59,020 nucleotides of DNA, taken from the NCBI GenBank assembly GCA_900552655.1, contig USAE01000002.1, positions 1 to 59,020 on the forward strand, given 5' to 3'. The stretch's first letter is position 1; every line of letters begins with the position of its first letter. A program made the translations under genes and the position numbers. The notes below the pieces were generated by a model. That model made no database searches and was not told the DNA's origin. It saw only the letters and a program-made list of their open reading frames with translations. Shown here in pieces: positions 9,803-19,337 of this stretch. Source of the stretch: an uncultured Clostridium sp. Lineage in GTDB: Bacteria > Bacillota > Clostridia > TANB77 > CAG-508.

Positions 9803-9850
9803 AAATTAAGCTATTATTTATTATAAAATATTAGCTTAATTTATTTTTTT
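9803..9850 (+). terminator. Terminator of the lectin wall operon
   Basis: An 11-bp stem (9803-9813 with 9832-9842) continues into a run of T with a single A. Confidence 0.8.
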
Positions 9851-9851
9851 C

Positions 9852-9880
9852 TTGTAAAAGTTGCTATATAATGGTAAGAT
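9852..9880 (+). promoter_or_regulatory. Likely promoter of prs
   Basis: TTGTAA (9852-9857) and TAAGAT (9875-9880) are 17 bases apart, between the terminator and the prs ribosome site. Confidence 0.55.
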
Positions 9881-9911
9881 ATAAGCAAATTAATAATAGT
9901 AGGTGAAAAAT

Positions 9912-10862
9912 ATGGAAAATATTAAAATTTTTGCTTGTAGTAAATATGCAGAAGAATTTACTAAAGAAATTTGTGATTATCTAAAACTTCCAATGGGAAA
10001 AATAAATGCGATGAAGTTTAAAAATGATAATAATTTTGTACAAATTTTAGAAACAGTAAGAGAAAAAGATGTTTACTTAGTACAAAGTAATGTACCTCCA
10101 GTAAACGAAAGAATAATGGAATTATTAATAACGATAGATGCAGTAAAAAGAGCTTCAGCAGGTAAAATAAATGTTGTTTTACCATATTATATATATTCAC
10201 GTTCAGATAAAAAAGATCAACCAAGAGTACCAATAACAGCAAAGTTAATAGCAGAGTTATTAGAAGCTGCAGGTGCAACTAGAGTTATTACTTGCGACTT
10301 ACATAACCCAGCAATACAAGCATATTTTAACAATATAAATTGTGATAGGCTTTCAGCCGAAAGACTTTTAGAAGACTATTTTTTGAATAAGAAATTAGAG
10401 AATATGGTTATTGTTGCGACAGATGCAGGTAGTTCTAAAAAAGCATATAAGTATTCAGAATTTTTTAATTGTCCTATAGCAATGCTAGATAAAAGAAGAG
10501 ATGGAAATAATGATAAAGCTATAGGTACAACAATTATTGGTGATGTAAAAGATAAAAACGCAATTATATTTGATGACGAAATTGACACAGCTGGTTCTAT
10601 GATGGAAACAGTAAGAGTACTAAAAGAGTTTGGAGCAAAAGCCATTTATGCAGGTTGCACACACGGAGTTCTTTCTGGTCCAGCTATAGAAAGAATACAA
10701 AATTCTCCTATAGAAGAACTTGTAATTACAAACACTATACCATTAACAGAATCTAAAAAAATAGAAAAAATTAAAGTTGTTTCTATAGCTCCATTATTTG
10801 CAGAAACAATTAGGCATTTAAACGAAAAAAGGCCATTAGGTGAGCTATTAAAAAGAAAGTAG
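9912..10862 (+). CDS. prs: Ribose-phosphate pyrophosphokinase (PRPP synthetase)
   Basis: The enzyme transfers pyrophosphate from ATP to ribose 5-phosphate, making PRPP for nucleotide, His, Trp and NAD synthesis. The 316-residue protein (ATG 9912, AGGTG seven bases upstream) has the catalytic/ATP loop SRSDKKDQPRVPITAK near 100, the flexible-loop KRRDG near 195, and the PRPP-binding signature IIFDDEIDTAGSM near 220. The length is normal for the class. It heads a short operon with two glycosyltransferases, with 12 bases to the next gene. Confidence 0.95.
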   Translation: MENIKIFACSKYAEEFTKEICDYLKLPMGKINAMKFKNDNNFVQILETVREKDVYLVQSNVPPVNERIMELLITIDAVKRASAGKINVVLPYYIYSRSDKKDQPRVPITAKLIAELLEAAGATRVITCDLHNPAIQAYFNNINCDRLSAERLLEDYFLNKKLENMVIVATDAGSSKKAYKYSEFFNCPIAMLDKRRDGNNDKAIGTTIIGDVKDKNAIIFDDEIDTAGSMMETVRVLKEFGAKAIYAGCTHGVLSGPAIERIQNSPIEELVITNTIPLTESKKIEKIKVVSIAPLFAETIRHLNEKRPLGELLKRK

Positions 10863-10874
10863 AGGGATATAAAA

Positions 10875-11816
10875 ATGAAAAAAATATCAATTGTAGTTCC
10901 AATGTATTATGAAGAGGAAGTAGCAAGAGAATGTTATAATAGATTAAAAAATATATTAGATAAAATAGAAAACTATAATTACGAATTAATATTTATAAAT
11001 GATGGGAGTAAAGATAAAACATTAAGCATTTTAGAAGAAATTGCAAAAAAGGATGAAAATGTAAAAATAATTTCATTTTCTAGAAATTTTGGACATCAAT
11101 GTGCTGTAACAGCAGGTTTACAATATGTAACTGGTGATGCAATAGTAATAATAGATGCAGACTTACAAGACCCACCAGAGCTTATTCCAGAAATGCTAAA
11201 ACTTTGGGAAGAAGGAAACGAAGTAATATATGGAAAACGAAAATCTAGAGATGGTGAATCTAAGTTTAAACTGCTTACTGCGTCTATGTTTTATAAAACT
11301 TTAAATGCTTTGTCAGATGTAGATATACCAAAAGATACAGGAGATTTTAGATTAGTAGACAGAAAAGTGGTAGATGTTATAAATGCATTACCAGAACATA
11401 ATAAATTTTTAAGAGGTCTATTTAGTTGGGTTGGATTTAAACAAACACCTTTTGAATACGAAAGAAAAGAAAGATTTGCAGGAAAAACCAAATATCCATT
11501 AAAGAAAATGTTAAAATTAGCACAAGATGGTATTTTTAGTTTTTCTACAAAACCACTTAAAGTTGTAGGAACAATGGGAATTATTTCTATAGCAATATCT
11601 GTAATCATTTTAATATATGCAATTTTATCATATATATTTAATTGGAATAATTTAACTGCAGGTTGGACATCTTTAATGGTTACGATGACATTTCTAAGTG
11701 GAATGATACTTATATCTCTATGGATGATAGGTGAATATATAGGAAGAATTTATGATGAAACAAAAAGAAGGCCACAATATATAATAGAAAGAACAATTAA
11801 TGTAGATAAAAAATAA
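10875..11816 (+). CDS. GtrB-like polyprenyl-phosphate glycosyltransferase (GT2)
   Basis: This 313-residue paralogue of the enzyme at 1475 has IVVPMYYEEEVARE, the DAD in IIDADLQDPPELIPE, DTGDFRLVDRKV, and two C-terminal helices ending in GEYIGRIYDETKRRPQY. It probably makes a polyprenyl-phosphate sugar for a membrane glycosyltransferase such as those at 14039-17121 or 26381-29440. Two copies in one window suggest two different donor lipids or two acceptor systems. It sits between prs and a second GT2 gene. Confidence 0.88.
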   Translation: MKKISIVVPMYYEEEVARECYNRLKNILDKIENYNYELIFINDGSKDKTLSILEEIAKKDENVKIISFSRNFGHQCAVTAGLQYVTGDAIVIIDADLQDPPELIPEMLKLWEEGNEVIYGKRKSRDGESKFKLLTASMFYKTLNALSDVDIPKDTGDFRLVDRKVVDVINALPEHNKFLRGLFSWVGFKQTPFEYERKERFAGKTKYPLKKMLKLAQDGIFSFSTKPLKVVGTMGIISIAISVIILIYAILSYIFNWNNLTAGWTSLMVTMTFLSGMILISLWMIGEYIGRIYDETKRRPQYIIERTINVDKK

Positions 11817-11838
11817 TATGAAAATTGGGGGAATGGCA

Positions 11839-12849
11839 ATGTATGATGTTTCAGTTATTACAATATTTAAAAGCAGACATAAAAAAGTAAAAGAGAGCTT
11901 AAATAGTTTAATAAATCAAACTTTACCAAATGTAGAAATAATTTGTATTTATAAAGAAGAAAATTCAGAAATAGATGAATTTGTAAAAGAAACTCAAAAA
12001 AAATATAATAATATAAAAATTATATATAAAACTAAGGCACAAGATGTAACAGCTAAAAATAAAGCACTAGAAGAAGCTAGTGGAAAATACATTTTAATAA
12101 TGAATGGAAATATGAATCTAGAAAAAACAGCATTAGAAAAAATGTATAATGCAGAAGAAAAAAATGAAACAGACATTGCAATTTGTGGTTATAATATAAT
12201 AGACTTAAATACAAACCTAATAATAAGTAAAGGCCTAAATAATAAATTTAAAGAAATAGAAGAATTAAATGGAAAAAATAATGCTTTTGCATATTTAAAT
12301 TTAGATGCAGGTAATAAATTAATAAAAAGAGAAATAATAAAAGACTTAAAGTTTCAAAATTATGATGAATGCCAAGATGAAATATTTATATTAAGTTGTT
12401 ACAGTAATGTAAATAAAATTTCTTTTATAAATGAAGAGTTATTCTATAAATATGAGGATAATTCAGCAAACAACTTAAAAAATATAATTCAAATAAAAGA
12501 CTTAAGAAATGGCTTAATAGATGTAAAAAAGAGATTTAAAGAAGTTGGAAAATACGAAAAAATGAAAAATGTGTTAACATATATAGCATTTACAAAAATA
12601 GGAATGAGGTCATTAATAGAAATAGCATTTGACCCAAAAAATGATTTAAAAGAAAACATTAGAGAAACAATGAATTACTTAGATATAAATTTCTTTGAAT
12701 GGAGAAAAAATCCATTTTTTAAATTAAAAAATGTTCCAAGAAAAAGCTTTTGGGTTGCACATACTGTATATAAATATGGCTTCCAACAAATATTTATAAA
12801 AACATATAAAAGATTAATAGAAAAAGGAAATAAGCCTTTAGCTTTTTAA
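11839..12849 (+). CDS. Divergent GT2-like glycosyltransferase
   Basis: ATG 11839 is chosen because GGGGG at 11827-11831 is seven bases upstream; ATG 11818 overlaps the preceding stop region without a site. The 336-residue protein begins with VSVITIFKSRHKKVKESLNS, a typical GT2 first strand, and keeps the ASGKYILIM strand, but where DxD is expected it reads NGN. It lacks the membrane helices of its neighbour. It could be a wall or capsule glycosyltransferase, or one whose metal site has been lost. Last gene of the prs operon. Confidence 0.7.
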   Translation: MYDVSVITIFKSRHKKVKESLNSLINQTLPNVEIICIYKEENSEIDEFVKETQKKYNNIKIIYKTKAQDVTAKNKALEEASGKYILIMNGNMNLEKTALEKMYNAEEKNETDIAICGYNIIDLNTNLIISKGLNNKFKEIEELNGKNNAFAYLNLDAGNKLIKREIIKDLKFQNYDECQDEIFILSCYSNVNKISFINEELFYKYEDNSANNLKNIIQIKDLRNGLIDVKKRFKEVGKYEKMKNVLTYIAFTKIGMRSLIEIAFDPKNDLKENIRETMNYLDINFFEWRKNPFFKLKNVPRKSFWVAHTVYKYGFQQIFIKTYKRLIEKGNKPLAF

Positions 12850-12865
12850 TATAATAAAAAATACC

Positions 12866-12908
12866 GTACAAGTTTTTGGTAAATCCATTAAAAAACTTGT
12901 ACTTTTTT
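12866..12908 (+). terminator. Rho-independent terminator of the prs operon
   Basis: A 12-bp stem (GTACAAGTTTTT 12866-12877 with AAAAACTTGTAC 12891-12902) is followed by six T. Confidence 0.9.
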
Positions 12909-12980
12909 AATATAAATGATATATTTTTAAAGAGTAAATGTAAAGATATTTGCACACTATTTAATATATAGGAGAAGGTT

Positions 12981-13988
12981 ATGGAAGAGGAAAATTTAAT
13001 AAATCCAGAATTAATAAATGAGGAAGAAAATAGATTAGAAAATTCGTTAAGACCTAAAACTCTTGCAGAATACATAGGTCAAACAAAAGTTAAAGAAAAT
13101 ATGAAAGTATATATAGAAGCTGCCAAAAAAAGAGGGGAGCCTTTAGACCATGTTCTTTTGTATGGACCACCAGGGCTTGGTAAAACAACATTATCTAATA
13201 TCATTTCTAATGAAATGAATTCTAATATAAAAATTACATCTGGTCCAGCAATAGAAAAGCCAGGGGATTTAGCAGCATTACTTACAAACTTATCTGAGTT
13301 TGATGTGTTGTTTATAGATGAAATCCATAGGCTTAATAAAAGTGTAGAGGAAATTTTATATCCAGCGTTAGAAGACTATACATTAGATATAATTATAGGT
13401 AAGGGACCAAGTGCTAGGTCTATAAGATTAGATTTACCTAAATTTACTTTAATAGGAGCAACAACCAAAGCAGGTTCCTTAACTACTCCTTTACGTGATA
13501 GGTTTGGAATTGTAGAAAGATTAGAATTATATGAACCAGAAGATTTACAAAAGATAGTAAAAAGATCTGCAGGAATTTTAAGCGTTGAGATAGACGAAAA
13601 AGCAAGTATGGAAATTGCAAAAAGATCTAGAGGAACGCCAAGAATTGCAAATAGAATTTTAAAAAGAGTAAGAGATTATGCAGCAGTTTTAGGTGATGGA
13701 ACAATAGATTTAAATATGGCGAAAATAGCTTTAAATAAATTAGAAATAGATGATTTAGGGCTTGACCAAACAGATAGGAATATATTGCTTACAATAATCC
13801 AAAAATATGCAGGTGGACCTGTTGGAATAGAAACGTTAGCAGCTACAACAGGAGAAGAAATAGAAACAATAGAAGACGTATACGAACCATTTTTAATGCA
13901 AATAGGTTTTATAGCTCGTACGCCAAGAGGAAGAGTTGCGCTTCCTTCAGCTTTTGAACATTTAAATTTAAAACAAGCTGAAAAATAA
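12981..13988 (+). CDS. ruvB: Holliday junction branch-migration ATPase RuvB
   Basis: RuvB is the hexameric motor that, with RuvA, drives branch migration in recombinational repair. The 335-residue protein has Walker A GPPGLGKTT (about 58), Walker B FIDEIHRL (about 112), sensor 1 GATTKAGSLTTPLRDRFG (about 160), the arginine-finger and sensor 2 segment RGTPRIANR (about 218) and a C-terminal winged helix ending FIARTPRGRVALP. AGGAGAAGG precedes the ATG. ruvA and ruvC are not adjacent; the following genes are glycosyltransferases. Confidence 0.97.
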   Translation: MEEENLINPELINEEENRLENSLRPKTLAEYIGQTKVKENMKVYIEAAKKRGEPLDHVLLYGPPGLGKTTLSNIISNEMNSNIKITSGPAIEKPGDLAALLTNLSEFDVLFIDEIHRLNKSVEEILYPALEDYTLDIIIGKGPSARSIRLDLPKFTLIGATTKAGSLTTPLRDRFGIVERLELYEPEDLQKIVKRSAGILSVEIDEKASMEIAKRSRGTPRIANRILKRVRDYAAVLGDGTIDLNMAKIALNKLEIDDLGLDQTDRNILLTIIQKYAGGPVGIETLAATTGEEIETIEDVYEPFLMQIGFIARTPRGRVALPSAFEHLNLKQAEK

Positions 13989-14038
13989 AACTTTATATTA
14001 CAAATAATAGAAAATTAAGATTTTAGATTGGAGATAAA

Positions 14039-15518
14039 GTGAAAGAGAAAACAAAAGCAAGATTAATAGATATTGCTGTTTTTTGTATAGCAATATTATT
14101 GTTTTTAGCTACAGTGCTACCAAGGAATTTAGCTAATTTAGACGAAATATGGAATTTTAACTTTGCAAGAAATATTGCTAATGGCTTAATTCCATATAAA
14201 GACTTTAATATGTTACAAACACCTTTACTGCCATTTATACTTCGGTGGTATTTTTAAAATATTTGGCCAAGAATTATTTGTTATGAGAATAGTATCTGCT
14301 GTATTAGGAGCAGGGATAATTTTTATATCATATAAAATTCTTAAAGAGCTAAAACTAAATACAAAATGGTCAATTCTAACATTAATTTTATTGTTTTTAT
14401 TTATATCAGATAGTTTTTATTTAGATTATAATTATGTAATATTATTTATAACTTTACTTATCATCTTTTTAGAAACTAAATATAAAAATTATAGTAAAAA
14501 ATATAATTTTCTAATAGGAATATTAGCAGGAAGTACAATACTATTTAAACAAAGTACAGGTGTAATAATATGTGCAATAACAGCTTTGTATTTAGCATTA
14601 GAAGATAGAAACAAAGAAGTATTAAAAGCTATAATATACAGAGTAATTGGAATTATAGTTCCTGGAATAATTTTTACTATATATTTAATTTGTACAAATT
14701 CTTTAATGGACTTTATAGATTATTGTGTTTTAGGAATTGGTACATTTACCAATAATGTATCATATATGAAATTATTACAAGGAAAAGATTTAGAAGCTTT
14801 TTTAGGAGTAGTAACACCAATTACATTCTTAATTTTATTTATTGAAATTATAATAAATATAAAGAATAAGAAGATAAAAGAAAATAAAAACAAGTTAATA
14901 TTATTTGTGTTTGCTTTAGCACAATTTACAGTTGTGTACCCAATAGCAGACGAGATACATTTTAAAATAGCGGTATTCCCAATATTTTTAGTGATGTTAT
15001 ATTACATATTTAAAGAAATCCAAGAAATAAAAAATATAAAAATTTCTATTTTTATAGAGCATTTTATGAATATAATAACAATATCTTTGGTAGGAATGCT
15101 AATATTAAGTGGAATTAATGACATATTTATATATACACAAACAGAAAAGTCAGTATTAAAGCATTTTAGTAATATTCCAATATCAAATACGTTGCAAGAA
15201 AGAATTTTAGAAGTAAATAAATATATAGAAGACGAAGAAAGAGATGTATATATTTTGGATTCGGAAGCAGCTGTATATATGATACCATTAGATAAATATA
15301 ATAAAGACTTTGATATGTTTTTAAGAGGAAATTTAGGTGCAAAAGGTGAAGAAGGACAAATAGAAAAAATAAAAGAAATGAACAACACAGTGTTGTTAAT
15401 AAAAAATGAAAAAATACCATTAAATTGGCAAACACCTAAAGAAGTAATAGAATATGTAAAAAATAATTTAGAAAAAATAGGTACAATAAACTTTTTTGAT
15501 ATATATATATCAGAGTAA
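14039..15518 (+). pseudogene. GT-C membrane glycosyltransferase with a frameshift
   Basis: The gene reads as two pieces: GTG 14039 to TAA 14257 (72 residues) and an open frame continuing through ATG 14283 to 15518. Removing one base near 14243 (the C between CTT and GGTGGT) joins them as PFILGGIFKIFGQELFVMRIVSA, which is what a GT39/ArnT-like protein shows after its LDEIWNFNFARNI loop. The intact form would have about 492 residues with roughly ten membrane helices and the catalytic-type acidic pair in NLDEIW. This is either a real inactivating frameshift or a base-calling error. Such enzymes use lipid-linked sugars, in keeping with the GtrB-like enzymes nearby. It overlaps nothing and precedes a second GT-C gene. 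Confidence 0.75.
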
Positions 15519-15549
15519 TAATATGCAAGTGAAAGGGAAAAAATACCAA

Positions 15550-17121
15550 ATGGAAAAAAATGGAAAAGCAAGCACGATTATAAAAAATATTATATTAGTA
15601 TTTGCAACTATTACATTTATAGCTGTTTTAATCTTGAATTTTATATACAATGCAAATACCGACAAACTTAGTGCAGTTGAAATAGAATATGTAAAAATTA
15701 TTAATTTGATTATAAGTATTTTTATTGCCATAACTATATTAATTGCTTCACATTATTTAAATAAAATTAAATTTAGCAAAATTGCAAAAACTGCTATAAT
15801 AGTTACTTTAATTTTTATATATGTAATTGTACAAATTAGATGGTCAAACACAACAATTGGAAGACCATCTGGTGACCAACAAATAATATATAACATGGCA
15901 AAAAGTTATATAGAAGGAAATAATGAAAATTTATATAAATCAGAATATTTAGCTAAAAATCCACAACAACGAAGTTTGCTAGTTATGTATATTTTAATAA
16001 TGAAAGTGGTAAATAGCACAGATTATGTATGGCTATATTTAGCTAATATTTTGGCAAATGTACTTTCTATATTTGCATTATGTCTAATATTAAAGAAACT
16101 ATCGGAGAAATATAGTGTTAATAAAGCATTATTTGCTATTTTAACATTAACTTTTATACCAATGATATTATTATGTAATTTTATATATGGTGACATCATT
16201 GGATTAGCATTTATTTTGTTTTCTGTATATTTTATAATAGAATATGCGAAAAAGAATAAGAAAATATTTGGAATAATTTCTGCAATTTTAGCATCTATCG
16301 CAATGATGTTTAGAATGAATTACATTATATTTGTTATAGCTATGGTAATATATATTATTTTAAACTTTAAAAAGGAAAATATTTTTAAGCAGATAATACA
16401 TATTATAATATTTATAGCTATAATACTTATTCCATATAAATTGGTTGGAGCATATGTGGCAGAAAAACTAGATTTAGACAAACAAGCAACAATACCTACA
16501 AGCAGTTATTTATATATGTCACTTTATGATGGAGAAAGAGGTGCAGGGTGGTATAGCCAAGAAGCAATGAAAGTAGCACAAACAGATGTGAAGAATGCAA
16601 AAAATTATTATCCACCAATATTAAAAGAGAGAGTAAAATATTTAGTTACACATCCTTCAGAAGGTTTTAGATTTTACAAAAATAAGATTGTTTCTATGTG
16701 GACAGATAATGCCTTCCAATGTATATTTTATAATTTACCAGTTCATTTAGATGGTATGCCTAAAGAATTATATGATAGCGCAATAAACGAGAATGAATTT
16801 TATAGTAATTATTTTGTAGAAAAAGGCTCAAAACAAATAAAGATATATATGAAAGGAATAGTACTTTTAGTATTTTCATTAAGCTTAGTAAATTTATTAA
16901 AGTATAAAAAAGAATTATCTAATGAAGCAATTTTAATGATAACAATATTTTTAGGAGGATTTTTCTTCCACGTATTATGGGAAGCAAAATCAAGATATGT
17001 AATTCCATATTTTGTAGTTCTTATTCCTATTGCGTGTATAAGTCTTAATAAAGAGATATCAGATTTTTCTATTATAAAAAGAATAAAAAATATTTTTAGA
17101 AAAAAGGAGAAAGTAAAATGA
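15550..17121 (+). CDS. GT-C/GT39-like membrane glycosyltransferase
   Basis: ATG 15550 is chosen because AAAGGG lies about ten bases upstream; ATG 15496 overlaps the previous gene and ATG 15523 has no site. The 523-residue protein has a short cytoplasmic start, about eleven membrane helices, a first large loop with GRPSGDQQIIYNMAKSYIEG (acidic residue of GT-C type), and a C-terminal HVLWEAKSRYVIPYFVVLIP segment common in bacterial family-39-like transferases. It probably moves a sugar from a polyprenyl-phosphate donor to an envelope acceptor. Its stop overlaps the queH start by four bases (ATGA), so the two are translationally coupled. Confidence 0.75.
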   Translation: MEKNGKASTIIKNIILVFATITFIAVLILNFIYNANTDKLSAVEIEYVKIINLIISIFIAITILIASHYLNKIKFSKIAKTAIIVTLIFIYVIVQIRWSNTTIGRPSGDQQIIYNMAKSYIEGNNENLYKSEYLAKNPQQRSLLVMYILIMKVVNSTDYVWLYLANILANVLSIFALCLILKKLSEKYSVNKALFAILTLTFIPMILLCNFIYGDIIGLAFILFSVYFIIEYAKKNKKIFGIISAILASIAMMFRMNYIIFVIAMVIYIILNFKKENIFKQIIHIIIFIAIILIPYKLVGAYVAEKLDLDKQATIPTSSYLYMSLYDGERGAGWYSQEAMKVAQTDVKNAKNYYPPILKERVKYLVTHPSEGFRFYKNKIVSMWTDNAFQCIFYNLPVHLDGMPKELYDSAINENEFYSNYFVEKGSKQIKIYMKGIVLLVFSLSLVNLLKYKKELSNEAILMITIFLGGFFFHVLWEAKSRYVIPYFVVLIPIACISLNKEISDFSIIKRIKNIFRKKEKVK

Positions 17122-17681
17122 AATTGTTAATGCATACTTGTTGTGCACCTTGTAGTGTATATTGTATAGATTCATTAAGAAAGGAAAATATAGAACCGAC
17201 AGTATATTGGTATAACCCAAATATACACCCATATATGGAATACAAGGCAAGAAGAGATACATTAAAAGAATATACTAAAAGCATAAATGTTGAAGCTATA
17301 TTTGAAGAGGAATACGGACTAGATGAGTTTTGCAAAAATGCAATAGGGGATCTTAAAAATAGATGCCAAAATTATTGCTATAAAGTTAGATTGGAACAAA
17401 CAGCAAAATTTGCAAAAGAACATGGTTTTGACACAATTTCTACAACTCTTTTAGTAAGTCCTTACCAAAAACATGAAATTTTAAAAGAACAAGGCGAAGA
17501 AATTGCAAAAAAATATGGTCTGAATTTTTTATATAGAGATTTTAGAGTTGGCTTTAGAAAGGGTCAAAATAAAGCAAGAGAATTAGGTTTGTATATGCAA
17601 AAATATTGTGGGTGTGTGTTTTCTGAGGAGGATCGTTATAGCAAGCAGATTGAGAAGGATAAAAAAAGAAACATTAAATAG
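17118..17681 (+). CDS. queH: Epoxyqueuosine reductase QueH
   Basis: QueH reduces epoxyqueuosine to queuosine in tRNA, the last step of queuosine synthesis, as a non-homologous replacement for QueG. The 187-residue protein has MHTCCAPCSVYC at the N-terminus, NRCQNYCYKVR near 78 and KYCGCVFSEEDRY near 165, giving the cysteine sets that bind the iron-sulfur cluster and second metal. The length is normal. It is coupled to the upstream glycosyltransferase by an ATGA overlap. Degraded copies of its 3' end occur at 19182-19264 and 20325-20352. Confidence 0.92.
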   Translation: MKLLMHTCCAPCSVYCIDSLRKENIEPTVYWYNPNIHPYMEYKARRDTLKEYTKSINVEAIFEEEYGLDEFCKNAIGDLKNRCQNYCYKVRLEQTAKFAKEHGFDTISTTLLVSPYQKHEILKEQGEEIAKKYGLNFLYRDFRVGFRKGQNKARELGLYMQKYCGCVFSEEDRYSKQIEKDKKRNIK

Positions 17682-17704
17682 TAATTTGCTGTTAGGAGGA
17701 TGCT

Positions 17705-18109
17705 ATGAAATTTGTAAAATATGATAATAAAAGTTTAATTAATTTTTATAGCGAAAATGGACTAGAATTTGATGAAAACAAATGTTATTTTGGAATTAAT
17801 GTCGAATCATTTGCTTTGTTAGAAAATGAAAAAATTATTGGAGCAGTGTCTATTTCAATTTATAAAGAAAAAAGTTTTATTGAGGCACTAGCAGTAGATA
17901 AAGAATATAGAAATAAAGGATATGGAAAACTATTAATAGAAAAAGCAATAGAAAAACTAGAAAAACCAGTATATACAATTTCAAAAGTAGATAAATTCTA
18001 TTTAAAAAACGGATTTGTATATGATAATTCAGACTTAATAGATAAAGAGTGTAAAACCTGTGATGAATATAATGTTACTTGTTTTCCGAGAGTTGTAGTA
18101 TATAAATAG
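17705..18109 (+). CDS. GNAT-family acetyltransferase
   Basis: The 134-residue protein has the acetyl-CoA loop YRNKGYGK near 73 after the EALAVDKEY strand, then KVDKFYLKNGFVYDN, the usual C-terminal half of a GNAT fold. The last 25 residues hold three cysteines (CKTC and VTC), which may bind a metal. GGAGG precedes the ATG. The substrate is unknown. First gene of the accessory stretch after queH. Confidence 0.8.
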   Translation: MKFVKYDNKSLINFYSENGLEFDENKCYFGINVESFALLENEKIIGAVSISIYKEKSFIEALAVDKEYRNKGYGKLLIEKAIEKLEKPVYTISKVDKFYLKNGFVYDNSDLIDKECKTCDEYNVTCFPRVVVYK

Positions 18110-18161
18110 TTACACAAATTACAAGTTATAGAGATATAGAAAGGGAGATGAGAGTGTAAAT

Positions 18162-19178
18162 ATGAATCCAATAGAAAATTTAAAAGATTTAATCATATAT
18201 CAAAGTCAAAATAATGAAAATATATCTGTAGAAGTTTTATATGACAATGAAGATTTTTGGTTAACACAAAAGTCAATGGCTAAGTTATTCAGTGTGGCAG
18301 AAAATAATATAACATATCATTTACAAAATATATTTAAAACAGGAGAATTAGAAGAAAATCGAACTACTCAAAAAATTAGAGTAGTTCAAAATGAAGGAAC
18401 CAGAAAAGTTTCAAGAGAAGTAAACTTTTACAGTTTAGATGCAATAATTGCTGTAGGGTATAGAGTAAACTCAAAACAAGCAACAGATTTTAGAATATGG
18501 GCAACTAATACATTAAAAGAATACATAAAAAAGGGATTTGTATTAAATGATGAATTATTAAAAAATGGACCAAAATTTGGAAAAGATTACTTTAAAGAAC
18601 TTTTAGAACGTATTCGTTCAATTAGGACAAGTGAACGTAGAATATGGCAACAGATAACAGATATATTTGCAGAATGTAGTATTGATTATGATAAAGATTC
18701 AGAGATAACACATCAATTTTATGCAATGATACAAAATAAATTTCATTATGCAATTACAGGAAATACAGCAGCAGAAATTATATATATAAAAGCAGACCAT
18801 ACCAAGGATAATATGGGATTAACAACTTGGAAAAATTCACCAGAAGGAAGAATATTAAAATCAGATGTGATGATTGCTAAAAATTATTTAGAAGAAAAAC
18901 AAATAAAGCGATTAGAGCGAGCAGTAACTGGATATTTTGATTATATAGAGGACTTGGTGGAAAGAGAAAATACATTCACAATGGAGGAATTTTCTAAAAG
19001 TGTTAATGAATTTTTAGAGTTTAGAAAATATGATATTTTAAAAGATAATGGAAAAATTTCTAGAAAAATGGCAGAAGAAAAAGCAGAAAAGGAGTATAAT
19101 GAATTTAATAAAACTCAAAAAATTATTTCTGACTTTGATAAATTATTATTGGAAACAAAAAGATTAAATAATAAATAA
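18162..19178 (+). CDS. RhuM-family (virulence-associated) protein
   Basis: The 338-residue protein matches the RhuM family: N-terminal DEDFWLTQKSMAKLF-type segment (here NEDFWLTQ), NITYHLQNIF, the VNFYSLDAIIAVGYRVNSKQATDFRIWA core and an NTLKEYIKKGFVLND segment, then a helical C-terminal half with TGNTAAEIIY. RhuM genes are scattered in pathogenicity islands, prophages and mobile accessory regions; the molecular function is not established, though the N-terminal part looks DNA-binding. A degraded second copy of its C-terminus lies at 20250-20336. Confidence 0.88.
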   Translation: MNPIENLKDLIIYQSQNNENISVEVLYDNEDFWLTQKSMAKLFSVAENNITYHLQNIFKTGELEENRTTQKIRVVQNEGTRKVSREVNFYSLDAIIAVGYRVNSKQATDFRIWATNTLKEYIKKGFVLNDELLKNGPKFGKDYFKELLERIRSIRTSERRIWQQITDIFAECSIDYDKDSEITHQFYAMIQNKFHYAITGNTAAEIIYIKADHTKDNMGLTTWKNSPEGRILKSDVMIAKNYLEEKQIKRLERAVTGYFDYIEDLVERENTFTMEEFSKSVNEFLEFRKYDILKDNGKISRKMAEEKAEKEYNEFNKTQKIISDFDKLLLETKRLNNK

Positions 19179-19181
19179 ATT

Positions 19182-19264
19182 TGTGGTCATAATGTGTTAT
19201 TACAGAGGCGGATAGGTACAGTAAGCAAATTGAGAGAGATAAAGCAAAAAACATGAATAAGTAA
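19182..19264 (+). pseudogene. Degraded copy of the queH 3' end
   Basis: Four bases after the RhuM stop the sequence reads TGTGGT, then TGTGTTATTACAGAGGCGGAT. One frame gives EADRYSKQIERDKAKN and a stop at 19262, against EEDRYSKQIEKDKKRN at the end of queH. A few extra bases break the frame at the CGC motif. It is a diverged remnant, not a recent exact duplicate. Confidence 0.75.
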
Positions 19265-19337
19265 ATAAATAATAAGTTGTCGATGAAATTAAATTTTGTT
19301 TTTTAAACAAAAAGTAGAAAATGAAGGAAAGATATGC

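Noticed and set aside
14250..14260. Programmed frameshift in the GT-C gene
   Set aside because: TTTTTAAAAT is A/T-rich but lies after the inferred shift point and has no downstream structure or classical slippery arrangement.
17801..17811. Other TGTCGAA matches (17801, 53418 and 54100 areas) as Spo0A boxes
   Set aside because: They are inside coding regions without promoter context; a 7-base match is expected by chance several times in this length.
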